Origin: Candidatus Methylomirabilota bacterium
GTDB taxonomy: Bacteria; Methylomirabilota; Methylomirabilia; Rokubacteriales; CSP1-6
NCBI GenBank assembly: GCA_035764725.1
Contig: DASTYT010000142.1
Location: forward strand, 23,975 to 87,974
Length of the DNA stretch: 64,000 bases
Direction: 5' to 3'
Part shown: positions 52,069 to 60,034 of the stretch, in pieces
Layout of the letters: every line of letters starts with the position of its first letter
How positions within the stretch are numbered: position 1 is the stretch's first letter
Position numbers and translations under genes: made by a program
The notes under the pieces: model-generated
What the model saw: the letters and a program-made list of their open reading frames with translations, nothing else
What the model was told of the DNA's origin: nothing
Databases searched by the model: none

Positions 52069-52872
52069 GTGCCAGAGACCTATGATTCCGGAATCGAGCG
52101 TGGCATGAAGTCTGCTGGGCGGGTGGCCAACATGAAAACGCTCCTTCGGATTCGCCGCCGCCGCCGCTCCGCGCAAATCGTGGTTGCCTCCCGTGAACCT
52201 TATGTGGCACCGCCTAGAGTTCCTGATGCGGCCCTGCATGCCCTGCAGCGTTTGCGCTATGAGGTCTACTGCCTGGAGCAAAAGTTCGTGGACGCCGCGT
52301 GCTGCACGGACGGCCGCGAGACCGACGAGTACGATCCCCACGCGATCCACTTCGCGGCGGCCACCGACACGGGTGAGGTGGTGGCGACCCTCCGGCTCGT
52401 GCTCGACTCGCCCCTGGGCTTCCCGCTGGAGCGCCACGCGCTGTCGCTGCTCGACGAGCGCCCGCGGGGTGAGCGCGCGCGCACCGGTGAAGTCTCGCGC
52501 CTCATCATCGCGTCCCGGTATCGGAGCTCCACGATCCGGGAGCCCCTCATCCTCTTCGGGCTCTTCCGCCACCTCTACGAGGAGTCGTGGCGGCTCGGCC
52601 TCGACTATCTGATCGCGGCGATGGAGGGCAAGCTGGCGCGGCTGCTGCGGCGGCTCGGGTTCCCCTTCGCCGAGCTAGGGGATCCGATCAGCTACTTCGG
52701 TCAGGTGATTCCCTACGGGGCCCCTCTCGCCACGATGCGGCAGGGTTACCGGCGCATCATCGCGTATCAGCGGAGCTGCGTGGGCGGCGGCCGGCCACCC
52801 TTCCGCTATTTCCGCGTGAGCTCCGACCGGCTCGCCGGCGCACGCCTGGGCGAGCGGCGCGACTGCGCCTGA
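52069..52872 (+). CDS. PEP-CTERM/exosortase system-associated acyltransferase
   Basis: A 267-residue GNAT-like N-acyl amino acid synthase-type protein. The family pattern RLRYEVYCLEQKFVD, DEYDPHAIHFAA, GEVVATLRLVLDSPLGFPL and GEVSRLIIASRYR matches the TIGR03694 family linked to PEP-CTERM/exosortase loci. It should acylate a small amine or amino acid with a fatty acyl group. The GTG at 52069 follows GAGGTG. It is 37 kb from the PEP-CTERM target; no exosortase gene is near. Confidence 0.88.
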   Translation: MPETYDSGIERGMKSAGRVANMKTLLRIRRRRRSAQIVVASREPYVAPPRVPDAALHALQRLRYEVYCLEQKFVDAACCTDGRETDEYDPHAIHFAAATDTGEVVATLRLVLDSPLGFPLERHALSLLDERPRGERARTGEVSRLIIASRYRSSTIREPLILFGLFRHLYEESWRLGLDYLIAAMEGKLARLLRRLGFPFAELGDPISYFGQVIPYGAPLATMRQGYRRIIAYQRSCVGGGRPPFRYFRVSSDRLAGARLGERRDCA

Positions 52873-52878
52873 GCCCCG

Positions 52879-54465
52879 CTAGGCTCGGCTCTCGTAGACG
52901 ATCTCGCCGGCCACCAGGGTGAGGCGCGGCGTGATGTCCTTGATGGCGCTCTCCGGACAGGTGAAGACGTCGTCGGAGAGCGCCACGAGGTCGGCGCGCT
53001 TGCCCACCTCCAGCGTGCCCGTCAAGCGGTCCTGACCCGACGCTTCCGCGTTCCAGGCGGTGAAGGACCGCACCGCCTCGTCCCGCGTCATCCGCTGCTC
53101 CGGCTGCCACCCGCGGTCCTCGCCGGTCCGCGGCCGCCGCGCCACCGCCGCGTAGATCCCGTGGAACGGGTTGGGATCCTCGACGGGGAAGTCCGAGCCA
53201 CCCGCGATGCGCACGCCGGTGGCCAGCAGTGACCGCCATGCGTACGCGCCCCGCAGTCGCTCCGGTCCGAGGCGCGCTTCCGCCCACGGCATGTCCGACG
53301 TGCAGTGGGTCGCCTGCATGCTGGGGAGCACGCCGAGGCGCGCGAACCGGCCGATGTCGCGCTCGGCGAGGATCTGCGCGTGCTCCACGCGGTGCCGGAG
53401 CGCACGGGCCGCCGGCCGCTCCGCGAGCACGCGCTCGAAGGCGTCGAGCACCATGGTGTTGGCGCGGTCCCCGATGGCGTGCACGCACACCTGGAAGCCG
53501 CGCGCGGCGGCGTCCGCGGTGAGACGGTAGAGCTCGTCGGGGGGGAGCAGCACCAGGCCCGAGTTCTCGGGATCGTCGCAGTACGGATGATGCAGCGCCG
53601 CCCCGCGCGAGCCAAGCGCGCCGTCGGCCATGAGCTTGAGCGCGCGCACCTCCACCCGGCCGTCGCCCATGGACTCGGGGCCGTCCGCCCGGTAGCGCTC
53701 CCAGGCCGCCGGCTCGCGACCGGCCACCGCGACGTAGTTCCGGAGTGGAAACTGGCCACGCTCGACGAGGCGGCGATAGGCGGCGAGGGCGCGTAGATCC
53801 GCCCCCATCTCGTGGAGGCCGGTGAGCCCGGCGGCGAGGCACTGGGCGATGGCCTCGCGCACCGCCGCGTCGAAGCGCGCCTCGTCGGGCGGCGGCTGCA
53901 CGTGAGCCACGAGCCGCTGCGCGGTGTCCACGAGAAGACCGGTGGGCTCGCCGCGCCCGTCGCGCACGATCACGCCGCCGGAGGGATCGGGCGTGTGGCG
54001 GTCGATCCCGGCCGCGCGGAGGGCGGCGGAATTGGCCCACGTCGCATGGCCGTCCACACGCACCAGCGCCACCGGGTGATCGGGCGCGACGCGGTCGAGG
54101 GAGGCGCGCGACGGGAAGGCCATGTCCGCCCAGAGATTCTGGTCCCAGCCGCGGCCCGCGATCCACTCGCCGCGGGGGAGCCGGGCCGCCGCCTCGCCCA
54201 CGCGCCGCGCGATGGCCTCCTCGGAGGTGCGTCCGCCTGCGTCGAGGGTGAAGCGCGCGCGCGCGAGGTGCATCAGGTGCCCGTGCGCATCCACGAGCCC
54301 GGGCAGCACCGCGCGCCCATGCAGATCGAGAATCGGCTCGCCGGCGGCGGGATTGACGTCCGCGCGGCGGCCGCAGAAGACGATGCGGCCGTCCCGGACC
54401 ACCAGCGAATCGGCCACGGAGCCGAGGGCGTCCATCGTGTAGATCCGCGCATTGGTGACAAGCAT
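52879..54465 (-). CDS. Amidohydrolase family 3 (YtcJ-like)
   Basis: Metal-dependent hydrolase of 528 residues. It starts MLVTNARIYTMDALGSVADS, with VDAHGHLMHL (His-x-His), VHAIGDRANTMVLDAFE (His), RHRVEHAQIL (His) and GGSDFPVEDPNPFHGIYAA (Asp). The end NGE-like segment is IVYESRA. The ATG at 54465 fits the family start. Substrates of this family are diverse amides. It diverges from the MFS gene across 29 bases and converges with the acyltransferase gene 6 bases away. Confidence 0.92.
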   Translation of the reverse strand: MLVTNARIYTMDALGSVADSLVVRDGRIVFCGRRADVNPAAGEPILDLHGRAVLPGLVDAHGHLMHLARARFTLDAGGRTSEEAIARRVGEAAARLPRGEWIAGRGWDQNLWADMAFPSRASLDRVAPDHPVALVRVDGHATWANSAALRAAGIDRHTPDPSGGVIVRDGRGEPTGLLVDTAQRLVAHVQPPPDEARFDAAVREAIAQCLAAGLTGLHEMGADLRALAAYRRLVERGQFPLRNYVAVAGREPAAWERYRADGPESMGDGRVEVRALKLMADGALGSRGAALHHPYCDDPENSGLVLLPPDELYRLTADAAARGFQVCVHAIGDRANTMVLDAFERVLAERPAARALRHRVEHAQILAERDIGRFARLGVLPSMQATHCTSDMPWAEARLGPERLRGAYAWRSLLATGVRIAGGSDFPVEDPNPFHGIYAAVARRPRTGEDRGWQPEQRMTRDEAVRSFTAWNAEASGQDRLTGTLEVGKRADLVALSDDVFTCPESAIKDITPRLTLVAGEIVYESRA

Positions 54466-54494
54466 GACGTCGATGATATGCTGGCTCGCCGAAC

Positions 54495-55787
54495 GTGACC
54501 ACCCCGCTGCCACGCGCTCCCGTCAGCCCGGCACCCCGTCCGCCGCACCTGCGCCATAACGTGCTGGCGCTGGGGCTGGACTTCGGTCTGTTCCTGGTCG
54601 GCCTCTCCTTCGCGGGCCAGGCCACCATCCTGCCCGCCTTCGCCGCCCACCTGGGCGCGCCCAACGTGGTGATCGGCGCGATTCCCGCGCTGATGACGGT
54701 GGGCTGGTACCTGCCGCCCTTGTTCGTCGCCGGCTACACGGAGTCCCTGTCGCGCAAGCTGCCGTTCATCGTCCGGTACACCGTCTGGGAGCGCGCGCCG
54801 TACCTGGTGCTCGCCGCGGTGGCCTTCACGCTCGCGGATCCGGCACCCGGCCTCTCGCTCGCCCTGTTCCTCGCCATGCTGCTCGTCATCGCGGCCACGG
54901 GGGGTGTCCTCATGCCCGCGTGGCTGGACGTGGTGGGTCGCGCCATCCCCACCAGGCTCCGAGGCCGCTTCTTCGCCGCGACGAGCATGTCGGCGGGCGT
55001 CGCCGGCCTCGGCGCCGGGCTCGTGACCGCCTGGCTGCTCGCCACCGTGCCCGCGCCCCGGAGCTACGGGATCTGCTTCGTCATCGCCGCCCTGTTCCTG
55101 GGCCTGTCCTACGTCGCGCTGGCGAGCGTCAAGGAGCCGGACGGTCCCGCCGCCGCGGCCGCGACCTCGCTCGTGCGCCAGCTCCGCCGCGTCCCTGGGC
55201 TGCTGCGCGGCGATCGCAACCTGGCCTGGTATCTCGCCACGCGCCTCTTCGCCACCATCGGCGGGGTGGCGAGCGGGTTCTACACCGCGTACGCGCTCAC
55301 CGTGCTGGGGACGCCCGCGTGGCGGGCCGGCGTGTTCACCACCGCGATCATCGTGGGGAAGCTTGCGGGGGACGCGGTACTCGGGTGGGTCGCCGATCAC
55401 GCCGGCCACCGGGCCGTGCTCATCGTGGGCGTCCTCGCCACGGTGGTCGGCAACGGCATCGCCCTGACCGCGCGCTCCGCCGATGTCCTGGATCTGGTCT
55501 TCGCGCTCGTGGGCGTGCAGTTCGCCGCGCACAACGTGTCCGGGCTCAACGTCTTGCTGGAATTCGCCCCGTCGGTTGCCGAGCGCCCGACCTACATCGG
55601 TCTCGGGCTCACCATGGTGGCGCCGGTGGCCTTTGCCGCCCCGCTCGTCGCGGGGCTCGTGGCCGACACCGTGGGGTTCCGCGCGGTGTTCCTCGGCGCG
55701 GCGCTGGGCGGGCTGACCGCGCTCGTCCTGCTCATCGGCCTCGTGCGCGATCCGCGCCACGAGCGGGAGGCGCGCGTTGCCGTGTGA
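54495..55787 (+). CDS. MFS transporter
   Basis: A 430-residue major facilitator protein with about 12 helices. The first half has ALGLDFGLFLVGLSFAGQAT, ALMTVGWYLPPLF and an Arg/Lys-rich TM2-3 loop (YTESLSRKLPFIVRY). The second half has GKLAGDAVLGWVADHAGHR, the conserved cytoplasmic motif between helices. Direction and substrate unknown. The start is GTG 54495. It is followed by the SoxYZ-like gene 15 bases later in the same direction. Confidence 0.88.
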   Translation: MTTPLPRAPVSPAPRPPHLRHNVLALGLDFGLFLVGLSFAGQATILPAFAAHLGAPNVVIGAIPALMTVGWYLPPLFVAGYTESLSRKLPFIVRYTVWERAPYLVLAAVAFTLADPAPGLSLALFLAMLLVIAATGGVLMPAWLDVVGRAIPTRLRGRFFAATSMSAGVAGLGAGLVTAWLLATVPAPRSYGICFVIAALFLGLSYVALASVKEPDGPAAAAATSLVRQLRRVPGLLRGDRNLAWYLATRLFATIGGVASGFYTAYALTVLGTPAWRAGVFTTAIIVGKLAGDAVLGWVADHAGHRAVLIVGVLATVVGNGIALTARSADVLDLVFALVGVQFAAHNVSGLNVLLEFAPSVAERPTYIGLGLTMVAPVAFAAPLVAGLVADTVGFRAVFLGAALGGLTALVLLIGLVRDPRHEREARVAV

Positions 55788-55802
55788 CGAGCGGCTCGCC
55801 GC

Positions 55803-56576
55803 ATGACGACGCCATTCGACGACGCGCGCCGGAGGCTCCTGGTTGGGGGTCTGTGCGGCGGCGCGCTCTGGCTCTTCGGGCCCGGAGGCCGCGCATGGGC
55901 TCAGGGCGCCCTCGAGCGTGAGCACGCGCCGCGGCTCGAGATGCCCATCCTCGCCGAGGACTCCGCGGCGGTGCCGGTCCGGGTCTCCGTGGAGCACCCG
56001 ATGGAGCCGGATCACTACATCCGCTCGCTCGAGGTGACGCTCGACAGGGACCCGATGCCGTGGAAGGGGAAGTTCAACTTCACGCCGGCCAACGGCCGCG
56101 CGTGGGCGGCCTTCACGATGCGCTCGGGGTCGGGGGGCACGGCGCGGGCGGTGGCGGAATGCTCCCGGCACGGGCGCTTCACCGGCGCCGGCGACGTGCG
56201 CGTGGCCGAGGGCGGCTGCGCGACCGGGGGCGCCCCGATCGACCGCACGCGGATCGGCAACCCGCAGCTCCGCCTGCCGGGCTCGCTGCGGGCGGGGCAG
56301 ATCGTCGAGGTCAAGACCAAGGTGGACCACGACTCCAGCACGGGCCTCGTGGCCAAGGGCGGGAAGCTCGTCCGCGAAGGGCCCGAGTTCTACGTGAAGA
56401 GCCTGCTCGTCTCCTTGGACGGTGAGCCGGTGTGCGAATTTCAGATGGGCTCGGCGATCAGCGCGAACCCCCTGATCCGCTTTCCCCTCAAGATCACGCG
56501 GAGCGGCACCCTCACGGTGGTGTTCGTGAACAACGAAGGACAGCGCTGGGAGACTTCCCAGCCCGTGAAGATCTAG
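55803..56576 (+). CDS. SoxYZ-like fused sulfur carrier (quinoprotein dehydrogenase-associated type)
   Basis: A 257-residue exported protein with a twin-arginine-like signal (DDARRRLLVGGLCGGALWLF) and a SoxY-like beta domain. That domain ends RVAEGGCATGG; Cys139 in GGC is the position of the swinging-arm Cys of SoxY (GGCGG). A SoxZ-like domain follows (GNPQLRLPGSLRAGQIVEVK to ETSQPVKI). In separate SoxY and SoxZ the Cys lies at the SoxY C-terminus; here it forms an inter-domain linker. The family is associated with quinoprotein dehydrogenases. No SoxAX, SoxB or quinoprotein gene is present. Confidence 0.85.
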   Translation: MTTPFDDARRRLLVGGLCGGALWLFGPGGRAWAQGALEREHAPRLEMPILAEDSAAVPVRVSVEHPMEPDHYIRSLEVTLDRDPMPWKGKFNFTPANGRAWAAFTMRSGSGGTARAVAECSRHGRFTGAGDVRVAEGGCATGGAPIDRTRIGNPQLRLPGSLRAGQIVEVKTKVDHDSSTGLVAKGGKLVREGPEFYVKSLLVSLDGEPVCEFQMGSAISANPLIRFPLKITRSGTLTVVFVNNEGQRWETSQPVKI

Positions 56577-57769
56577 CCAAGGGCGATCGCGCCGGCGGCG
56601 GCGAGCCGCTCGATCTCGGCGGCGGCGAGCCCGAGCTCGCCCAGCACCTCCGCGGTGTGCTGACCCAGCAGAGGGGCGGGACGGGTGAGGCGGGCCGGAG
56701 TCGCCGAGGCGCGCACGGGAAAGTCCACCATCCGGAGCGTCCCGTAGCCCGGCTGCTCGACCTGCGCGATCAGCCCGAGGTGCTTGACCTGCGGATCCTC
56801 GAAGACCTCGTCGAACTCATAGATGGGGCCCGCCGCGATCTGCGCCTTCTCGAAGCGCGCCACCCATTCCGCCGTCGAGTCGGTGGCGAGCACCGCCTCC
56901 ACCCGCGCCTTCATCTCCGCGTGATGGGCGAGGCGCTCCTGGTTCGTGGCGAAGCGCGGATCGCTCCGGAGCACGGGATCGCCCAGCACGCCGCAGAAGC
57001 GGTCCCATTGATCGGGGCTCAGCAGCACCACGTTGAGATAGCCGTCGCCGGTGCGATAGGCCTCGGCGGGCGTGAGGTTCGGGTTCCGGTTGCCCTCGCG
57101 CGTGGGCCGCTTGCCGGAGTCGAAGTAGTGCGCGACCGGATCGGGCAGCATCGCGATGGTCGCGGCGAGGAGGCTCACGTCGAGGTGCTGCCCGCGGCCG
57201 GTGCGCGCGCGGTGCACGAGGGCGGCCTGCACCATGCCGAAGGTGAGATACGACGCGGCGAGGTCGGAGATCGAGCCGCCGGCCCGCGTGGGCGGATCGC
57301 CGGGCTGACCGGTGAGGGCCATGATGCCGCTCATGCCCTGGGCGATGAGGTTGTAGCCCGGGCGGCGAGACAGCGGCCCGTCCTGGCCGAAGCCGGTGAC
57401 CGATGCGTACACGATGCCGGGGTTCGCCGCGCTCACCGCCGCGTAGCCCAGACCCTGCCGCTCGGCCACGCCGGGCAGGAAATTCTCGATGAGCACGTCG
57501 GCCCGGCGCGCGAGCTCGATGGCGACGCGCCGCCCGTCCGGGTGTCCCAGGTCGACCGCGATCCCGCGCTTGTTGCGGTTCACGGACGCGAACGCCGCGC
57601 TCATGCCCCGGCCGCGGAGGGAGCGGAAGTCGTCGCCGCGGCCGGGCCGCTCCAGCTTGATCACGTCGGCGCCGAGATCGCCCATCAGCATGGCGGCGTA
57701 CGGTCCGGCGATGACGCGCGAGCAGTCGAGGACCCGCAGGCCCTCGAGCATGGTGGGTCGGTCGGTCAT
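56573..57769 (-). CDS. CaiB/BaiF (class III) CoA-transferase
   Basis: Class III acyl-CoA:carboxylate CoA-transferase of 398 residues. The start LEGLRVLDCSRVIAGPYAAM, DLGADVIKLERPGRGDD, NRNKRGIAVDL, DVLIENFLPG and GSISDLAASYL (catalytic Asp) are typical; PLSRRPGYNLIAQGMSGIM is also conserved. The substrate is not readable. The stop overlaps the SoxYZ-like gene by 4 bases convergently. Confidence 0.94.
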   Translation of the reverse strand: MTDRPTMLEGLRVLDCSRVIAGPYAAMLMGDLGADVIKLERPGRGDDFRSLRGRGMSAAFASVNRNKRGIAVDLGHPDGRRVAIELARRADVLIENFLPGVAERQGLGYAAVSAANPGIVYASVTGFGQDGPLSRRPGYNLIAQGMSGIMALTGQPGDPPTRAGGSISDLAASYLTFGMVQAALVHRARTGRGQHLDVSLLAATIAMLPDPVAHYFDSGKRPTREGNRNPNLTPAEAYRTGDGYLNVVLLSPDQWDRFCGVLGDPVLRSDPRFATNQERLAHHAEMKARVEAVLATDSTAEWVARFEKAQIAAGPIYEFDEVFEDPQVKHLGLIAQVEQPGYGTLRMVDFPVRASATPARLTRPAPLLGQHTAEVLGELGLAAAEIERLAAAGAIALG

Positions 57770-57895
57770 GGCGGCCCCTTGTGGGTATCAGCGCGGCCGG
57801 GGCAAGTCAAGCCCGCGGGAACCCACGGGCCATGTCCCGTGTTGTTTGAGCGGTATTCGTCCAACCACCTCCCCACCACCACACAAGGAGGTCCC

Positions 57896-58753
57896 ATGGC
57901 CAGCGCCGCACGCGCGTTCAATCCCCTGAGCCGCAGAGAAGTGCTCAAGTACGGCGCCTTCACGACGGTGGGGGGCGTGCTCACCCCCGGTATCTCGATG
58001 GCGCAGGCGATCGTCACCGACACCAAGGGCATTGTGGCGCGCGACATCTCGCTCAGCGTGGGAGGCACGGCGATCCCCGCCTACGAAGCCCGGCCCGATG
58101 GCGCGGGGCCGTACCCCGTGGTGACGGTGATCTCGGGCTTCACCGGAAACAACGAGCACCACAAGGACGTGGTGCGGCGCCTCGCCCATGCGGGCTACTA
58201 CGCGATCTCACCGGAGCTCTACGCGCGCGAGGGCGGCATGCAGGGCAAGGACTTCGCCGAGATGGGCAAGATCTCGGGCGGCGTCACCCGTGCGCAATAC
58301 CTCGGTGACATTCGCGCCGCCACGGATCACGCCAAGGCGCAGACGTGGGCGCGCGCGAATCGCCTCGGCGTTACCGGCTTTTGCGGCGGCGGCGCGCTCA
58401 CCCTGCATTTCACCGCGGAGTATCCGGGCGTGACCGCGGCGGCGCCGTGGTACGGCCAGGTCAAGCGCGTGCTCAAGGACGCGCCCGGCGTCGACGCTTT
58501 CAGTCTCGTGGATCGCATCAAGGCGCCGGTGCTCGGGCTCTACGGCGCCGCCGATCCCGGTATCCCGGGGGAGGACGTGAAGCGGTTCGAGGCCGAGCTG
58601 AAGAAGCACAATCCGGCGGTGGAGTTCATCCTCTACCCGGACGCGCCGCACGCCTTTTTCTCGGACGACCGGCCCCAGACCTACCGGAAGGAGGCCGCCG
58701 AGGACGGCTGGCGCCGCCTCCTCGCCTTCTTCGAGAAGCACCTCAAGGCCTGA
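57896..58753 (+). CDS. Tat-exported dienelactone hydrolase family protein
   Basis: A 285-residue alpha/beta hydrolase with a twin-arginine signal (LSRREVLKYGAFTTVGGVL). The catalytic triad is Cys in VTGFCGGGALTL, Asp in GAADPGIPGED and His in PDAPHAFFSDD, as in dienelactone hydrolase. ATG 57896 follows AAGGAGGT, the strongest ribosome-binding site seen. It is monocistronic with a terminator. Likely periplasmic; substrate unknown. Confidence 0.93.
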   Translation: MASAARAFNPLSRREVLKYGAFTTVGGVLTPGISMAQAIVTDTKGIVARDISLSVGGTAIPAYEARPDGAGPYPVVTVISGFTGNNEHHKDVVRRLAHAGYYAISPELYAREGGMQGKDFAEMGKISGGVTRAQYLGDIRAATDHAKAQTWARANRLGVTGFCGGGALTLHFTAEYPGVTAAAPWYGQVKRVLKDAPGVDAFSLVDRIKAPVLGLYGAADPGIPGEDVKRFEAELKKHNPAVEFILYPDAPHAFFSDDRPQTYRKEAAEDGWRRLLAFFEKHLKA

Positions 58754-58788
58754 TCGGGGCGTTAACTCACACTCATTGTTCTCTTAGA

Positions 58789-58814
58789 CCCCGAGGCCTG
58801 CGAGGGCCTCGGGG
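58789..58814 (+). terminator. Hairpin terminator after the dienelactone hydrolase gene
   Basis: CCCCGAGGCC (58789-58798) pairs with GGCCTCGGGG (58805-58814) around a 6-base loop, 35 bases after the stop. CGCAGTTCTTTC follows, a weak T tract. Confidence 0.75.
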
Positions 58815-58865
58815 CGCAGTTCTTTCGCCCTCGCACGGGACGTCCGTTGACATTCTTGGCGGTGT

Positions 58866-58908
58866 GTCAGCGCGAACTGTCAATTCCTCGAAGTGACAGC
58901 CCGCTGAC
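58866..58908. repeat. Nested inverted repeat upstream of the diguanylate cyclase gene
   Basis: GTCAGCG (58866-58872) pairs with CGCTGAC (58902-58908), and inside them CTGTCA (58877-58882) pairs with TGACAG (58894-58899). Together they could form a cruciform or RNA hairpin, or two GTCA-based operator half-sites. A TTGACA (58847-58852) lies just upstream but has no good -10 at the right distance. Function unknown. Confidence 0.4.
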
Positions 58909-59044
58909 GGTCTCTTTTGCCTCGTGATTTCGTGACGTTGTTCGCACCTACCGATGGCATGGATGTTGCGATTCCGACGGCGGCGGCGGACCGGTGACAG
59001 CCGGACCGCCGATCCGAATCGGGACGGAGACCGAGCGAGAGGGC

Positions 59045-60034
59045 ATGGAATACGACGTGGACCGGGAAGTGGCCTTCGTGGGGCAGCGGGTCAAGCAGAA
59101 GATCTGCGCGGCCCTCACGATCACCGCGGTGATCCCCCTCCTGATCCTCACCTACGCGATCTACGCGCACGTCGTTCCCCTCCTCGATCCCGTCTCCGCC
59201 TCCAACGATCTGATCTGGTTCGAGGCCCTCGTGATCTTCACCGGGCTGCTCATGGCCGCGGGCGGCTTCGTGGTGTGGGATCTCGCCGCCGCGGTTGCCC
59301 GTACGGCCGAGATGGTGACGGAGGCGCGGCGGGCGGAGGGCATGGCGGCGTTCCGGCACGACGAGGTCGGCACGCTGATGAACTCGTTCTCGCGGATGCT
59401 CGCCACCATCGAGGACCAGGCGGCCGAGATCAATCAGTTCGCCCAGCGGCTCGAGGGCGCCTACAAGGAGCTCGAGTTCACCAACGCGCGCCTCAAGGAG
59501 TTCTCGTTCAAGGACGACGTGACCGGGCTCTACAACCGGCGCTTCTTCTCGATTCGCCTCGAGGAGGAGGTCTCCCGGTTCCGGCGGTTCAATCATCCGG
59601 TGTCGATGGTGCTGCTGGACCTCGACGGCTTCAAGTCGGTCAACGACGAGCTCGGGCACGGAGCGGGGGACGACACCCTGCGCATCATGGCCGACATCCT
59701 GATGCGCTACTCGCGCGGGATCAACGTGATCTCCCGCTGGGGCGGCGACGAGTTCGCGGTGCTTCTCGTGGAGACGACCAAGGCGGGCGCCCGGCTCTAC
59801 GCCGACCGGATCCGCCAGGTGCTCGCCGAGTATCCGTTCGCCCACGGCCGCCGCATCACCGCGAGCTTCGGCATCGCCGCGCTGCCCGAGGACGTGGCCC
59901 CCACCGCCGACACCGTGCTGCAGGCCGCCGACGAGGCCCTCTATGCCGCCAAGCGCGCGGGCAAGAACCGCGTGTGCGTCTTCGAAGACATCACGGCGGT
60001 AGCGCGGGTCGAGCCGGAAGTGGAGCGCGTGTGA
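59045..60034 (+). CDS. Membrane-anchored diguanylate cyclase (GGDEF)
   Basis: A 329-residue protein with two N-terminal helices (ICAALTITAVIPLLILTYAI and FEALVIFTGLLMAAGGFVVW), a HAMP-like/coiled-coil linker (FRHDEVGTLMNSFSRMLATI) and a GGDEF domain. The active loop GGDEF is residues 233-237, preceded by FKDDVTGLYNRRFF. The inhibitory RxxD site reads Arg224-Gly-Ile-Asn227, so Asp is replaced and product inhibition may be reduced. The ATG at 59045 is preferred because GAGAGGG precedes it; GTG 58994 is an alternative adding 17 residues. Its stop overlaps the next start (GTGA). Confidence 0.92.
   Translation: MEYDVDREVAFVGQRVKQKICAALTITAVIPLLILTYAIYAHVVPLLDPVSASNDLIWFEALVIFTGLLMAAGGFVVWDLAAAVARTAEMVTEARRAEGMAAFRHDEVGTLMNSFSRMLATIEDQAAEINQFAQRLEGAYKELEFTNARLKEFSFKDDVTGLYNRRFFSIRLEEEVSRFRRFNHPVSMVLLDLDGFKSVNDELGHGAGDDTLRIMADILMRYSRGINVISRWGGDEFAVLLVETTKAGARLYADRIRQVLAEYPFAHGRRITASFGIAALPEDVAPTADTVLQAADEALYAAKRAGKNRVCVFEDITAVARVEPEVERV

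Noticed and set aside
58857-58873. TTGGCGGTGTGTCAGCG as a sigma-54 promoter of the GGDEF gene
   Set aside because: GG-N10-GC spacing fits, but both boxes otherwise diverge from TGGCAC and TTGCW.
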